Positions 43,555 through 53,114 of a DNA stretch of 64,000 bases are shown here, piece by piece. Position numbers and translations under genes: made by a program. Below the pieces are notes generated by a model, which did no database searches, was not told the DNA's origin, and worked only from the letters and a program-made list of their open reading frames with translations. Positions within the stretch are counted from its first letter, which is position 1. Each line of letters starts with the position of its first letter. Source of the stretch: Rhodanobacter sp. T12-5 (GTDB lineage Bacteria > Pseudomonadota > Gammaproteobacteria > Xanthomonadales > Rhodanobacteraceae); contig NZ_NPKN01000002.1 of NCBI RefSeq assembly GCF_008329435.1, positions 496,001 through 560,000 of the forward strand. The letters are read 5' to 3'.

Positions 43555-44823
43555 ATGGCTACGGCTACCGCAACCGCAAACAAGGCGCGAGCGCTCGGCG
43601 CACAGCGTGCCGAAGTCAGCAAGATGACCACTTACGAGTGGGTCGCGCTGGACAAACGCGGCAAGCGCATGAAAGGCGACATGCCGGCGAAGAACGCCTC
43701 GCTGGTGAAGGCCGAACTTCGCCGCCAGGGCATGAACCCGCAAACCGTGCGGGAGCGCGCCAAGCCGCTGTTCGGCTCCACGGGCAGCACCGTCAAGCCC
43801 GGTGACGTCGCCATCTTCAGTCGCCAGATCGCCACCATGATGGCCTCCGGCGTGCCGATGGTGCAGTCCTTCGACATCATTGCCGATGGCCAGAAGAACA
43901 TACGTTTCAAGAACATCCTGCTGGACGTGAAGCAGAACATCGAGGGCGGCTCCGCCCTGCATGAGGCACTTGCCCGCTATCCGGTGCAGTTCGACGAGCT
44001 CTACTGCAACCTTGTACATGCCGGCGAAGCATCCGGCGTGCTGGACACCGTGCTCGATACCGTCGCTACCTACAAGGAGCGCACGGAGGCCATCAAGAAG
44101 AAGATCAAGAAGGCCTTGTTCTACCCGATGATGGTGCTGGTCGTGGTGTTCCTGGTCTGCATGATCATGCTGCTGTTCGTGGTCCCGGTATTTGCAAAGA
44201 CCTTCCAGGATGCTGGTGCCGAACTGCCGGCTCCCACGCAGATCCTGGTCAACGCCTCGGAGTTCATGCAGAGTTATTGGTGGATCGTCATCGGTGTCAT
44301 CGTTGGTGGCATCACCGCGCTGATCGTCGCGAAAAAGCGCTCGGTGAAGTTCGCCCACTTCCTCGACCGAATGTCATTAAAAATGCCGGTGATGGGCAAC
44401 ATCGTGCGCAATTCCGCGATCGCCCGCTTCGCCCGCACGCTCGGCGTCACCTTCCGTGCCGGCGTGCCGCTGGTCGAGGCGCTGGACGCCGTCGCCGGCG
44501 CCACCGGCAGCGTGGTCTACGGCGGTGCCGTGCGTCAGATGCGTGAAGACATCGCGGTCGGCCATCAGTTGCAACTGGCCATGAAGCAGACCGGCTTGTT
44601 TCCCAACATGGTCGTGCAGATGACCGCGATCGGCGAGGAATCCGGCTCGCTGGACCACATGCTGTTCAAGGTCGCCGAGTTCTACGAGGAAGAGGTCAGC
44701 AACGCCGTCGATACCCTGTCCACCCTGCTCGAGCCTATCATCATGGTGGTTCTGGGTACGCTGGTCGGCGGCATGGTGGTTGCACTCTACCTGCCCATCT
44801 TCAAGCTCGCCGGCACGTTCTAG
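43555..44823 (+). CDS. pilC: Type IV pilus inner-membrane platform protein PilC
   Basis: A 422-residue polytopic protein with two T2SS_F domains. Landmarks are FSRQIATMMASGVPMVQSFDII (first domain), membrane segments near FYPMMVLVVVFLVCMIMLLF, RFARTLGVTFRAGVPLVEALDAV (second domain) and the last helix IIMVVLGTLVGGMVVALYLPIF. It couples PilB turning to pilin insertion. ATG 43555 is chosen since GGGGGAAG lies about seven bases upstream; ATG 43549 is too close to it. The N-terminal 20 residues are unusually Ala/Thr-rich. Confidence 0.95.
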   Translation: MATATATANKARALGAQRAEVSKMTTYEWVALDKRGKRMKGDMPAKNASLVKAELRRQGMNPQTVRERAKPLFGSTGSTVKPGDVAIFSRQIATMMASGVPMVQSFDIIADGQKNIRFKNILLDVKQNIEGGSALHEALARYPVQFDELYCNLVHAGEASGVLDTVLDTVATYKERTEAIKKKIKKALFYPMMVLVVVFLVCMIMLLFVVPVFAKTFQDAGAELPAPTQILVNASEFMQSYWWIVIGVIVGGITALIVAKKRSVKFAHFLDRMSLKMPVMGNIVRNSAIARFARTLGVTFRAGVPLVEALDAVAGATGSVVYGGAVRQMREDIAVGHQLQLAMKQTGLFPNMVVQMTAIGEESGSLDHMLFKVAEFYEEEVSNAVDTLSTLLEPIIMVVLGTLVGGMVVALYLPIFKLAGTF

Positions 44824-44842
44824 GCTTCCAAGGACACAGCGC

Positions 44843-44872
44843 AAAAGCGGCGGGCATTGCCCGCCGTTTTGT
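44843..44872 (+). terminator. Rho-independent terminator after pilC
   Basis: The stem CGGCGGGC-ATT-GCCCGCCG is flanked by AAAA and TTTT, 20 bases after the pilC stop. It should end the pilBC transcript before pilD, with the adjacent REPIN as a further barrier. Confidence 0.85.
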
Positions 44873-44873
44873 T

Positions 44874-44945
44874 GTAGGAGCGCACCCTGTGCGCGATGCT
44901 CTGATGCCGATTGTTTCGAGCATCGCGCACAGGGTGCGCTCCTGC
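44874..44945. repeat. REPIN (type B stem) between pilC and pilD
   Basis: The left unit GTAGGAGCGCACCCTGTGCG is followed by CGATGCTCTG and an inverted GAGCATCGCGCACAGGGTGC-GCTCCTGC. It is the most symmetrical type B copy in the window and abuts the pilC terminator. Confidence 0.9.
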
Positions 44946-45006
44946 GCGAAGCACCGTACCCTACGCCCTATTCCCTCGACGGGATCCAGACATACAAGGC
45001 TGCCGC

Positions 45007-45864
45007 ATGCCCGATCTTCCCTTTGCCCTGTGGATCGCCCTCGCTGGCGTACTCGGCCTGCTGGTCGGCAGTTTTCTCAACGTGGTGATCTTGCGACTGC
45101 CCGAACGCATGGCCGCGGGTTGGCGCCAGGAAGCGCGCGATGTGCTGGAGCTCGAGGCCGATGCGACCCCGTTGCCGCCGGGCATCGTGCGCGAGCCGTC
45201 GCATTGCCCGCATTGCAAACACCCATTGTCGGCGCTGGACAACATTCCCCTGCTCGGCTGGCTGTTGCTGCGTGGACGCTGCCGATACTGCCAGGCGAAG
45301 ATCTCGGTCCAGTATCCGCTGGTGGAGCTGCTCAGCGGCGTGCTGAGCGCGGTGATCGTGTGGAAGTTCGGCCCCTCCTGGGCGGGGCTGGCGGGATTGG
45401 TATTGACCTGGGTGCTGATCGCCTTGTCCGGCATCGACTTCCGCACACAGTTGCTGCCCGATCAACTGACCTTGCCGTTGCTGTGGCTGGGCCTGATGCT
45501 GGCGTTGCTGCCGATGTTCGTCACCGCACCCTCGGCGATCGTCGGCGCGGCGATCGGTTATCTGAGCCTGTGGAGCGTGTACTGGGCGTTCAAGCTGCTC
45601 ACCGGCAAGGAAGGCATGGGCCACGGCGATTTCAAACTGCTCGCCGCGCTGGGAGCCTGGATGGGGCCGGTGTCGTTGTTGCCGATGATCCTGCTGTCGT
45701 CGCTGATCGGCGCACTGGTCGGTGGCAGCCTGATCGTCCTGCATCGACACGATCGCCAGGTGCCCATGCCGTTCGGGCCGTTCATCGCCGCCGCCGGCTG
45801 GGTCTGGTTCGTCGCGGGCCATGGCCTGCTGCAGGGCTACATGCAACTGACCGGCCTGCGATGA
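45007..45864 (+). CDS. pilD: Prepilin leader peptidase / N-methyltransferase PilD
   Basis: A 285-residue membrane aspartic protease that cuts the class III leader after Gly and methylates the new Phe1. A cytoplasmic zinc loop has the CPHC and CRYC pairs (about 66-100). The two catalytic aspartates are in SGIDFRTQLLPDQLTL and GMGHGDFKLLAALGAW (GxGD). ATG 45007 with AAGG upstream gives the normal N-terminus; the open frame before it overlaps the REPIN. Substrates in this window are the two canonical pilins but not the leaderless pilin-like protein. Confidence 0.96.
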   Translation: MPDLPFALWIALAGVLGLLVGSFLNVVILRLPERMAAGWRQEARDVLELEADATPLPPGIVREPSHCPHCKHPLSALDNIPLLGWLLLRGRCRYCQAKISVQYPLVELLSGVLSAVIVWKFGPSWAGLAGLVLTWVLIALSGIDFRTQLLPDQLTLPLLWLGLMLALLPMFVTAPSAIVGAAIGYLSLWSVYWAFKLLTGKEGMGHGDFKLLAALGAWMGPVSLLPMILLSSLIGALVGGSLIVLHRHDRQVPMPFGPFIAAAGWVWFVAGHGLLQGYMQLTGLR

Positions 45865-46481
45865 GCAAGCCGCCGCGTGCGTTGGCGATCGCGCTGACCG
45901 GTGGCGTTGCCGCGGGCAAGACCGCCGTCGCCCGGCGTTTCGAAGCCCTCGGCGTGCCGGTGCATGACGCCGATGTGGCGGCACGCGAAGTGGTCGCACC
46001 AGGCACCGCCGGGTTGGCCGCCGTGGTCGATGCATTCGGCACCGGCGTGCTGGACGACGCGGGCCGGCTGGATCGTCCGGCCATGCGCCAGCGCATCTTT
46101 GCCGACCCCGCTGCGCGAAAAATGTTGGAGGCGATCATCCATCCTCGGGTACGCCAGTGGCTGCACCAGCGCGCGCTGGACGAGCGCGCGCCGTATTGCC
46201 TGCTGGCTATTCCGTTGCTTGCCGAGAACATCGAACACTATCGCTGGATCGATCGCGTACTGCTGGTCGATGTCCCCGAACCGGTACAGATCGCCCGGCT
46301 GATTGCCCGCGACGGCGTCGACGAAACGCTGGCCGCCCGGATGCTGGCCCATCAGGCAACCCGCGCCGAACGACTCGCCCTCGCCGACGAAGTCATCGAG
46401 AACAGTGGCGACGAATCGGCCCTCGACGATGCGGTGGCAAAGCTGCATCAGCGATATCTGGCGCTGGCAACTCCGCACTGA
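45861..46481 (+). CDS. coaE: Dephospho-CoA kinase
   Basis: A 206-residue P-loop kinase that performs the last step of coenzyme A synthesis. The Walker A is GGVAAGKT (about 14-21); HDADVAAREVVAPG and the substrate region AIPLLAENIEHYRWIDRVLLVD follow. The start overlaps the pilD stop by four bases (ATGA), the usual pilD-coaE coupling in gammaproteobacteria. The C-terminus is normal length, with a REPIN beginning four bases after the stop. Confidence 0.95.
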   Translation: MSKPPRALAIALTGGVAAGKTAVARRFEALGVPVHDADVAAREVVAPGTAGLAAVVDAFGTGVLDDAGRLDRPAMRQRIFADPAARKMLEAIIHPRVRQWLHQRALDERAPYCLLAIPLLAENIEHYRWIDRVLLVDVPEPVQIARLIARDGVDETLAARMLAHQATRAERLALADEVIENSGDESALDDAVAKLHQRYLALATPH

Positions 46482-46484
46482 TGT

Positions 46485-46560
46485 GTAGGAGCGCGCCCTG
46501 TGCGCGAATGTTTTTGACGTTCTCCACCAAAGGCATTTCGCGCACGGGGTGCGCTCCTAC
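46485..46560. repeat. REPIN (type B stem), donates the stop codon of the Nudix gene
   Basis: The left unit GTAGGAGCGCGCCCTGTGCG and the right inverted unit CGCACGGGGTGCGCTCCTAC form the hairpin, with a diverged centre. On the minus strand the head GTAG of the right unit supplies the TAG stop (46557-46559) of the Nudix gene. Confidence 0.88.
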
Positions 46561-47519
46561 GGCCAAAATCCGCGAGCGCCGGAGACGCCGTGACCGCTGT
46601 TCTGGCAGGCCTGCGCGATGTACGCGGGAGCCATGCCGCCGAGGGCGAAGACCGGCAGTGCGGCAGCTTCGGCGAGGGACTGGAACCAGGCCCAACCAAG
46701 CGGCGGTGTCTGTGGATGGCTGCGCGTGGCAGCTACCGGCGACAATGTGGCGAAGTCCGCGCCAATGTGCGCGGCATGGCCCAGGTGGGTGGCGTGGTGG
46801 CAGCTGGCACCGACCGGTTGCGACCAGGGCAGCGGACGTTCGGCCAAGGCCATCAGCTGGGCGCCCTTGAGTTGCACGCCGATGCCCAGCTCCAGCGCAC
46901 CTTCGACGTCGCCGTTGAGCAATAACCGCGTACCATGCCGCCGCGTCAGCGGCAGCAGGCCGGCTGCCAGTTCGCGCACCAGCTCGCGTGGCCACAGTGG
47001 CAGGCGCAGTTGCACCATCTGTTCACCGCGTGAAATCGCCTGAGCGATACGCTCGAACCAGATACCGCGCTGATCCGGCCTCGCGTCGGCCGGGGTGATC
47101 GGATAGCGCCGGGGCAACCGCAGTGCCTGCAGGATCGGCCGATCGGCCACGGTCAGGATCGCCGGGTCGATCAGCGCCGGCGTCAACCACTGCAAAGCCT
47201 GCCCTTCCAGGGATTTCGGCTCGCCTTCCCACCGGTCGACCTGCCACGCATCCAGCAACAACTCGCGTTCGACGTAATGACATGGCACCCGCGTCAGCGG
47301 CACGGCACATTGCACGACGATACCGAGTTCCTCGTGAAGTTCACGGGCAAGCGCCGCCAGTGGCGTTTCGCCGGCTTCGAGTTTCCCGCCGGGAAATTCC
47401 CACATGCCGGCCAGATGCTTGCCGGCCGGTCGCTGCGCCAGCAGAACCCGCCCCTGGCCATCCTGCAGGACGCCGGCCATCACATGCATGACGACCCGCG
47501 TTGGGGCAGACTCAGCCAT
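46557..47519 (-). CDS. Nudix hydrolase fused to thiamine-phosphate-synthase-like domain (MutT-type)
   Basis: A 320-residue two-domain protein. The N-terminal Nudix domain has the full box G44-GKLEAGETPLAALARELHEELG, with the REXXEE residues present; it removes 8-oxo-dGTP or similar nucleotides. The C-terminal half (about 150-320) resembles TMP synthase (MVQLRLPLW, LSPVAATRSHP, FALGGMAPAYI). This fusion is known in Pseudomonas MutT homologues; the role of the second domain is unknown. Its stop lies in the REPIN, and its start overlaps the folA stop by one base. Confidence 0.88.
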   Translation of the reverse strand: MAESAPTRVVMHVMAGVLQDGQGRVLLAQRPAGKHLAGMWEFPGGKLEAGETPLAALARELHEELGIVVQCAVPLTRVPCHYVERELLLDAWQVDRWEGEPKSLEGQALQWLTPALIDPAILTVADRPILQALRLPRRYPITPADARPDQRGIWFERIAQAISRGEQMVQLRLPLWPRELVRELAAGLLPLTRRHGTRLLLNGDVEGALELGIGVQLKGAQLMALAERPLPWSQPVGASCHHATHLGHAAHIGADFATLSPVAATRSHPQTPPLGWAWFQSLAEAAALPVFALGGMAPAYIAQACQNSGHGVSGARGFWP

Positions 47520-48007
47520 CAGCTGTTGCGCAGGTATTCAACCATGTCGAAATCGTAGGCGTGTTCGGCATCCGCCTTGTGATGCACGCGGGAGACTTCG
47601 GTCCAGTCGCTGAAATGCACGCCGGGGAAAAACGTATCGGCGCCATCGATGGCGGCGCCGACCCAGGTGAGGTACATCCGCCGGGCGCGCGGCAAGGCCT
47701 CGGCAAACACCATGCCGCCGCCAATGACGATAAGGCCGGTATTGTCGGTGCGCGCCTGGGCTTCTTCGATCGAGCGTACGGTGATCTGGCCGGGAAACGG
47801 CGCCTCGTGCCGGCGCGACAGCACCAGGTTGACCCGATCCGGCAACGCGCGGCCGATCGACACGGCCGTGTTGTAGCCCATCAGCACGTTCTTGCCGGTG
47901 GTCAGTTGCTTGAACCAGCGCAGATCATCGGGCAGGTGCCAGGGCAGTTGCCCCTTGCTGCCGATGGCGAAATTTTCGTCGAGCGCAGCAATCAGTGAAA
48001 TAGCCAT
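47519..48007 (-). CDS. folA: Dihydrofolate reductase
   Basis: A 162-residue enzyme that reduces dihydrofolate to tetrahydrofolate with NADPH. The N-terminal ISLIAALDENFAIGSKGQLPWHLPDDLRWFK has the catalytic Asp in LPDDLRWFK, and the NADPH site includes VIGGGMVFAEAL. The usual MGRKTFESIGRPLP region is MGYNTAVSIGRALP here, so the Arg-Lys of the NADPH phosphate contact is replaced by Tyr-Asn. This may be a lineage trait; trimethoprim response cannot be judged. It follows thyA in the same direction. Confidence 0.94.
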   Translation of the reverse strand: MAISLIAALDENFAIGSKGQLPWHLPDDLRWFKQLTTGKNVLMGYNTAVSIGRALPDRVNLVLSRRHEAPFPGQITVRSIEEAQARTDNTGLIVIGGGMVFAEALPRARRMYLTWVGAAIDGADTFFPGVHFSDWTEVSRVHHKADAEHAYDFDMVEYLRNS

Positions 48008-48121
48008 GGCGAATCCTTGGAAGGCTGGATGATCAGTGGGACGGCACGCGTCCGCCGATGACGCCGGATATTAGCAGGCCACGGTGGCGCCGCGCCGGTT
48101 CCGCATGTTCCTGCGTGACAG

Positions 48122-48916
48122 CTATACGGCAACGGCGGCCTTGATCGCCGGATGCGACTGGTAGCCTTCGATCGCGATGTCCTCGTAACGGAAATCGAAG
48201 ATCGAACGCACCGCTGGATCGAGCTTCAGCCGCGGCAGCGGCAACGGTTCGCGGCTCAACTGCAGCCGCGCCTGTTCCAGATGATTGTTGTACAGATGGG
48301 CGTCGCCCAGCGTGTGCACGAAGTCACCCACGCCCAGGCCGCAGACCTGCGCCACCATGTGGGTGAGCAGCGCATAGCTGGCGATGTTGAACGGCACGCC
48401 GAGGAAGATGTCGCCCGAGCGCTGGTACAACTGGCAGCTGAGTTTTCCGTCCGCCACGTAGAACTGGAACATCGTGTGGCAGGGCATCAGCGCCATCTTC
48501 GGCAACTCGCCCACGTTCCAGGCGCTGACGATCAGCCGGCGCGAGTCCGGGTTGCGCCGGATTTCGTCGACCACCCAGGCGATCTGGTCGACCACGCCGC
48601 CGTCGGCGGTAGGCCAGGCGCGCCACTGCTGGCCGTAGACCGGGCCGAGGTCGCCGTGCGCATCGGCCCACTCGTCCCAGATACGCACGTCGTGTTCTTT
48701 CAGGTAGGCGATGTTGGTGTCGCCGCGCAGGAACCATATCAGCTCGTGCACGATCGACTTCAGGTGCAGTTTCTTGGTGGTGACCAGCGGGAAGCCTTCG
48801 TTGAGATCGAAGCGCATCTGCCAGCCGAACACGCTGCGCGTGCCGGTGCCGGTGCGGTCGGTCTTTTCGGTGCCATGGTCCAGGACGTGGCGGAGCAGAT
48901 CGAGATAGGCGTGCAT
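48122..48916 (-). CDS. thyA: Thymidylate synthase
   Basis: A 264-residue enzyme that methylates dUMP to dTMP with methylene-tetrahydrofolate. Motifs in order are [19 protein letters not shown], the catalytic Cys in [12 protein letters not shown], and [21 protein letters not shown] for dUMP binding. ATG 48916 is used; the frame begins with a GTG one codon earlier. thyA and folA adjacency reflects the folate cycle, since ThyA makes the dihydrofolate that FolA recycles. Confidence 0.97.
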   Translation of the reverse strand: MHAYLDLLRHVLDHGTEKTDRTGTGTRSVFGWQMRFDLNEGFPLVTTKKLHLKSIVHELIWFLRGDTNIAYLKEHDVRIWDEWADAHGDLGPVYGQQWRAWPTADGGVVDQIAWVVDEIRRNPDSRRLIVSAWNVGELPKMALMPCHTMFQFYVADGKLSCQLYQRSGDIFLGVPFNIASYALLTHMVAQVCGLGVGDFVHTLGDAHLYNNHLEQARLQLSREPLPLPRLKLDPAVRSIFDFRYEDIAIEGYQSHPAIKAAVAV

Positions 48917-49008
48917 CACCGGATTCTAGCCCGTGGGGCATGACAACGGTCACTCCCGCAACGCACTTCCCCGGCCTAGACTCGGGCCTTTCCACCAGGA
49001 GATGGACC

Positions 49009-50019
49009 ATGGCGCAGTGGTTTTTCAGTTACGGCAAGAACACCGACCGGATCGGCCCGCTCGACGACGCCGCGGCGCGGGCACAGGCGCAGCGCCAGCC
49101 GGACGGCTATTGCTGGTGCGAGGGTTTCGCCGAATGGAAGCCGATCCGCAGCGTGGCCGACTTCGGCGGCACGCCGCTGGCGCCGCCACCGATGCCGGCG
49201 TCGATGGGCAGCGGCCGCGCCGACGAGATCGACTACCGCATCGTCGGCACCGACATGCAGTTCGTCGAGATCGAGCTGGACCCCGGCGAAAGCGCGATCG
49301 CCGAGGCTGGCGCGCTGATGTACAAGGAATCCGCGGTACAGATGGACACCGTATTCGGCGACGGTTCCAGCGGCGGCCAGAGCGGCGGCCTGATGGACAA
49401 GCTGCTGTCCGCCGGCAAGCGCGTGATCACCGGCGAAAGCCTTTTCACCACGGTGTTCACGCATGCCGGCCAGGGCAAGGCCAAGGTGGCGTTCGCCGCG
49501 CCCTACCCCGGCACCGTAATGGCAATGAAGCTGTCCGACCACGGCGGCCGGTTGATCTGCCAGAAGGACGCCTTCCTGGCCGGTGCACGCGGCGTGCAGT
49601 TGGGCATCTTCTTCCAGCGCAAGATCCTCACCGGCCTGTTCGGCGGCGAGGGCTTCATCATGCAGAAGCTCGAAGGCGACGGCTGGGTGTTCGTGCACGC
49701 CGGCGGCACCGTGGTGCAGCGTGAACTGAAGGCCGGCGAGCGGCTCGACGTGGACACCGGGTGCGTGGTCGCGTTCCACGACACGGTGAGCATGGACATC
49801 AAGTCCGTCGGCGGCATCAAGAGCATGCTGTTCGGCGGCGAAGGCGTGTTCCTCGCCACGCTGACCGGACCGGGCACGGTGTGGCTGCAGTCGCTGCCGT
49901 TCTCGCGCATGGCCGGGCGCATGCTGGCGGCGGCGCCGCAGGGCGGTGGTCAGCGCCGCGGCGAGGGCTCGCTGCTTGGCGGCCTGGGCGACATCATCGG
50001 CGGCGACCGCAACTTCTGA
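49009..50019 (+). CDS. GYF_2 domain plus AIM24/TIGR00266-family protein
   Basis: A 336-residue soluble protein. Residues ~1-50 (MAQWFFSYGKNTDRIGPL, then GYCWCEGFAEWKPI) form a GYF_2 module, which usually binds Pro-rich peptides or acts as an adaptor. A Pro-rich linker leads into the AIM24/TIGR00266 beta-helix (about 75-320; EIELDPGESAIAEAGALMY, GGEGFIMQKLEGDGWVFVHAGG and SMDIKSVGGIKSMLFGGEG). Function is unknown. ATG 49009 with AGGAG upstream is chosen over the earlier in-frame ATG at 48940. Confidence 0.82.
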   Translation: MAQWFFSYGKNTDRIGPLDDAAARAQAQRQPDGYCWCEGFAEWKPIRSVADFGGTPLAPPPMPASMGSGRADEIDYRIVGTDMQFVEIELDPGESAIAEAGALMYKESAVQMDTVFGDGSSGGQSGGLMDKLLSAGKRVITGESLFTTVFTHAGQGKAKVAFAAPYPGTVMAMKLSDHGGRLICQKDAFLAGARGVQLGIFFQRKILTGLFGGEGFIMQKLEGDGWVFVHAGGTVVQRELKAGERLDVDTGCVVAFHDTVSMDIKSVGGIKSMLFGGEGVFLATLTGPGTVWLQSLPFSRMAGRMLAAAPQGGGQRRGEGSLLGGLGDIIGGDRNF

Positions 50020-50032
50020 CGGCGGACACCTG

Positions 50033-50057
50033 CAGGGGCGCACCCTGTGCGCCCTAC
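50033..50057. repeat. Single REP unit (type B stem)
   Basis: Read on the minus strand, GTAGGGCGCACAGGGTGCGC-CCCTG is one type B unit with the GTAG head. It begins two bases beyond the lgt stop and 13 bases after the AIM24 gene, in a convergent gap. Confidence 0.8.
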
Positions 50058-50059
50058 AG

Positions 50060-50881
50060 TCAGGGTGCTGCGAGGGGCAGCGTGGGTGCGCGGCGTGACA
50101 TCGCGATCAGCACCAGCCCGATCACGATCAACGGCAGCGACTGCATCTGTCCCATCGTCACCCACTGCGTGCCGAACAGATAGCCGAGCTGCGGGTCGGG
50201 TACGCGCACGAATTCCACCGCGAAACGGAAACACCCGTACAGCAGCGCGAACAGACCGGATATCAGATAGCGCGGGCGCGGCTTCAGCGACACCAGCCAC
50301 AGCACCACGAACATCACCACGCCCTCCAGCATCATTTCGTACAGCTGCGAGGGATGACGCGGCAGCCGGTCCGGCGCCTGCGGAAAAATCATCGCCCATG
50401 CCACGTCGGTCGGCTTTCCCCACAATTCGCCATTGATGAAGTTGCCGAGCCGCCCCAGACCCAGTCCGATCGGCACCAGCGGAGCGACGAAATCGATGGT
50501 GTCGAAGAAATGCAGTTTCTGCCGGCGCGACCACCACCAGCCCGCGGCCAGCACGCCAAGCAGGCCGCCGTGAAAACTCATGCCGCCATCCCAGACCTTG
50601 AACAGCACGAGAGGGTCGGTCCAGATCCAGCGCGGACCGCCTTCGTAATAGAACAGCATGTACCAGACCCGCCCGCCCACGATCACGCCCAGCATGCCGT
50701 AGAACAGCAAGTCGCCAAGTGCGTCGCGAGTGACCGGCAGTCGCCCGCGTCTGCGTCGATATTCGCCCAGCACCGCGACGAAAAAGAAGCCGAGCAGGTA
50801 CATCAGGCCGTACCAGTGCACCTGGATCGGACCGAGGCTGAAGGCCACCGGGTTGATGTCGACAACGTAAGGCTGGGTCAT
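50060..50881 (-). CDS. lgt: Phosphatidylglycerol-prolipoprotein diacylglyceryl transferase
   Basis: A 273-residue seven-helix membrane enzyme that attaches diacylglycerol to the lipobox cysteine of prolipoproteins. Signature stretches are [32 protein letters not shown] and the Lgt motif [13 protein letters not shown], with [12 protein letters not shown] after it. ATG 50881 is the family start; the frame is open to 51037 but that part is not conserved. Substrates in this window probably include LemA and the HlyD-like protein. Confidence 0.96.
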   Translation of the reverse strand: MTQPYVVDINPVAFSLGPIQVHWYGLMYLLGFFFVAVLGEYRRRRGRLPVTRDALGDLLFYGMLGVIVGGRVWYMLFYYEGGPRWIWTDPLVLFKVWDGGMSFHGGLLGVLAAGWWWSRRQKLHFFDTIDFVAPLVPIGLGLGRLGNFINGELWGKPTDVAWAMIFPQAPDRLPRHPSQLYEMMLEGVVMFVVLWLVSLKPRPRYLISGLFALLYGCFRFAVEFVRVPDPQLGYLFGTQWVTMGQMQSLPLIVIGLVLIAMSRRAPTLPLAAP

Positions 50882-51102
50882 GGACGGGCTTGATCGATCA
50901 CAAACCACAAGTGTAACTGGGTCGATCCGAGGCAACAGGGGTTTCGGTCGCCACGGCAGGACCGCTAGAATCGCACGCTCGGCGCCATCTCGGGGGAGGT
51001 GGCGAGCGAATGTCAGGCGATCCACGGATGCCTGCACCGTCAGGAAGCGATCGAGGATTTCCGATCGCCTTCATTGCCGCAACACTCAAAGGGGAGTTCG
51101 TT

Positions 51103-53076
51103 ATGTCCATCGTTGTGCGCCGTTTGTTGGCGCTCGCTTTCGCATTCGTGTCTTTCGCAGCGCTTGCCGCGCCGCCCGCGCTGCTGCCGATCCAGGATTT
51201 CGCGCGCCGGGGCGAGCTGAGCAACCCCAGTCTCTCGCCGGATGGCCAACTGTTGGCCGTGGCCGTGCGCAGCACCGATGCCGAGGGCGACAACCACTAT
51301 CAGTTGGCCGTGCTGCACTTGCCCGACCTCAAGCCGCTCAGCCGCCTCGACATGGCCAGACGCAATGTGCCGGGCCAGGTGGTATGGGTCAGCAATACCC
51401 GTCTGGTCGTGGCACTGGCATACGAGTCCGCGTGGCTGGATGTGCCGCAGATGACCGGCGAACTGGTGGCGCTGGATTATGACGGCACCCACAAGAGCAC
51501 GCTGTACAGCCTGGGCGATCGTGGCAAGTCCATCCATTCGCAGGACATGCCGCGCGGTGCGGCTTCGATCGCGGGCCTGCCGGAGCCTCGCAACGGCCAC
51601 CTCTACGTCAATCTGCGGCCGATGCCACGCGGCAGCTTCACGATGTACGACAGCCACAGCAGCATGGTCTACGACGTCGACTCGGGTAGCGGCCGCGCCG
51701 AATTGATGGGCAAGATCGACAAGGGCGACATGAACTTCGTCATGCACGATGGCGTCGCCCGTTTCGCCTACGGCTCTCCCGATGCGGGCAGCACCATCGT
51801 CACCTACACCCGCGACAACAAGGATCAGCCGTGGCGGCAACTGCCTGCCGGCATCACCGGCAAGGCGTTGGTGCCCCAGCGCATCAGCGCCGATGGCAGC
51901 CAGTTGTGGTCGATCTACAGCGCCGACGGCGGCCCTGAAGCGCTGGTCGTGAGCAAACTCGATGGCAGCGACCGCAAGGTACTCGCCAGCGACAGTTTCT
52001 CTGCCGTGGGCAACATCCTGTGGGCACCGCACGACGGTGCACCCTATGCGGCGGCCATGAGTACCGGCCGTCCCCACTTCAGCTATCTGGACAACAGCAC
52101 GCTGGCCCAGGTGCACAAGGCGCTCAGCGACAAGTTTCCGGATGAACTGATCGACATCGCCGGCCGCAGCGACGACAGCATGATCCTGCTGATCCATGCC
52201 TACAGCGATCGCGACCCGGGCACCTACGCGCTGTTCGACCGCCACAACATGAACCTGCGGCCGCTGTTCCAGGTGGAGCCGTGGATCAAGCCGGCGCAGA
52301 TGGCCGAACGCAAGCCGATCCGTTTCAAGGCCAGCGATGGCATGGAGCTGGACGGCTATCTCACCGAACCGACCGACGGCGCAAAGGTCCACCCGATGGT
52401 GCTGCTGCCGCACGGCGGCCCGATCGGCGTTGCGGACGGCTGGGCCTACGACACCGACGCGCAGTTCCTGGCCAGTCGCGGTTATCTGGTGCTGCAGGTC
52501 AACTACCGTGGCTCGGCCGGCCGCGGCATGAACTTCCAGCATGCCGGCTACAAGCACTTCGGCGACCGCATCCAGCAGGATCTGATCGACGGCGTGCACT
52601 GGGCGATCGACCAGGGCTATGCCGACCAGCAGCGCATCTGCGTCTACGGCGGCAGCTTCGGCGGCTACTCCTCGCTGATGACGCCGATCCTCGCCCCGGG
52701 CCTGTTCAAGTGCGCGATCGACTACGCCGGCGTGTCGGACTGGGCGATCGGCATGGATCGCAGTGATACCAGTCATTTCTCGGCCGGCCAGACCTACTTT
52801 GCCGATGCGATCGGCGACAAGGACGCCGCCCGCGCGATCTCGCCGCTGTACCGGCTGGACAAGTTCAATGTGCCCGTGCTGATCGCCCACGGCGAAGCCG
52901 ACCAGCGCGTGCCGTTCCGCAACGCCACCGCCCTGCGCTCGGCGCTGGACAAGGCAGGCAAGCCTTACGTATGGCTGAGCAAACCGAAGGAAGGCCACGG
53001 CTTCTACAGCGAAAAGGATCGCCTCGACCTGTACCAGCACATGCAGGACTTCCTCGGCAAGTACCTGGGCGGCTGA
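51103..53076 (+). CDS. Secreted S9-family peptidase (acyl-peptide hydrolase-like)
   Basis: A 657-residue exported serine peptidase. The signal peptide (VVRRLLALAFAFVSFAALA) is followed by a propeller (about 25-400) and an alpha/beta-hydrolase with Ser518 in YGGSFGGYSSL, Asp600 in HGEADQRVP and His632 in KEGHGFYSE. ATG 51103 has AAAGGGGAG upstream. It is divergent from lgt with ~220 bases between them. A different S9 subtype from the one at 20868; both would act on peptides in the periplasm. Confidence 0.92.
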   Translation: MSIVVRRLLALAFAFVSFAALAAPPALLPIQDFARRGELSNPSLSPDGQLLAVAVRSTDAEGDNHYQLAVLHLPDLKPLSRLDMARRNVPGQVVWVSNTRLVVALAYESAWLDVPQMTGELVALDYDGTHKSTLYSLGDRGKSIHSQDMPRGAASIAGLPEPRNGHLYVNLRPMPRGSFTMYDSHSSMVYDVDSGSGRAELMGKIDKGDMNFVMHDGVARFAYGSPDAGSTIVTYTRDNKDQPWRQLPAGITGKALVPQRISADGSQLWSIYSADGGPEALVVSKLDGSDRKVLASDSFSAVGNILWAPHDGAPYAAAMSTGRPHFSYLDNSTLAQVHKALSDKFPDELIDIAGRSDDSMILLIHAYSDRDPGTYALFDRHNMNLRPLFQVEPWIKPAQMAERKPIRFKASDGMELDGYLTEPTDGAKVHPMVLLPHGGPIGVADGWAYDTDAQFLASRGYLVLQVNYRGSAGRGMNFQHAGYKHFGDRIQQDLIDGVHWAIDQGYADQQRICVYGGSFGGYSSLMTPILAPGLFKCAIDYAGVSDWAIGMDRSDTSHFSAGQTYFADAIGDKDAARAISPLYRLDKFNVPVLIAHGEADQRVPFRNATALRSALDKAGKPYVWLSKPKEGHGFYSEKDRLDLYQHMQDFLGKYLGG

Positions 53077-53089
53077 CGCCATCCGTTTT

Positions 53090-53114
53090 GTAGGGCGGGC
53101 AATGCCCGCCCTAC
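53090..53114. repeat. GTAG-headed palindrome, donates the stop codon of the TPM gene
   Basis: A perfect 11-bp stem GTAGGGCGGGC-AAT-GCCCGCCCTAC. It has GTAG heads on both strands. The minus-strand copy provides the TAG stop (53111-53113) of the TPM-domain gene. It can also act as a terminator for the convergent S9 peptidase gene. Confidence 0.85.
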
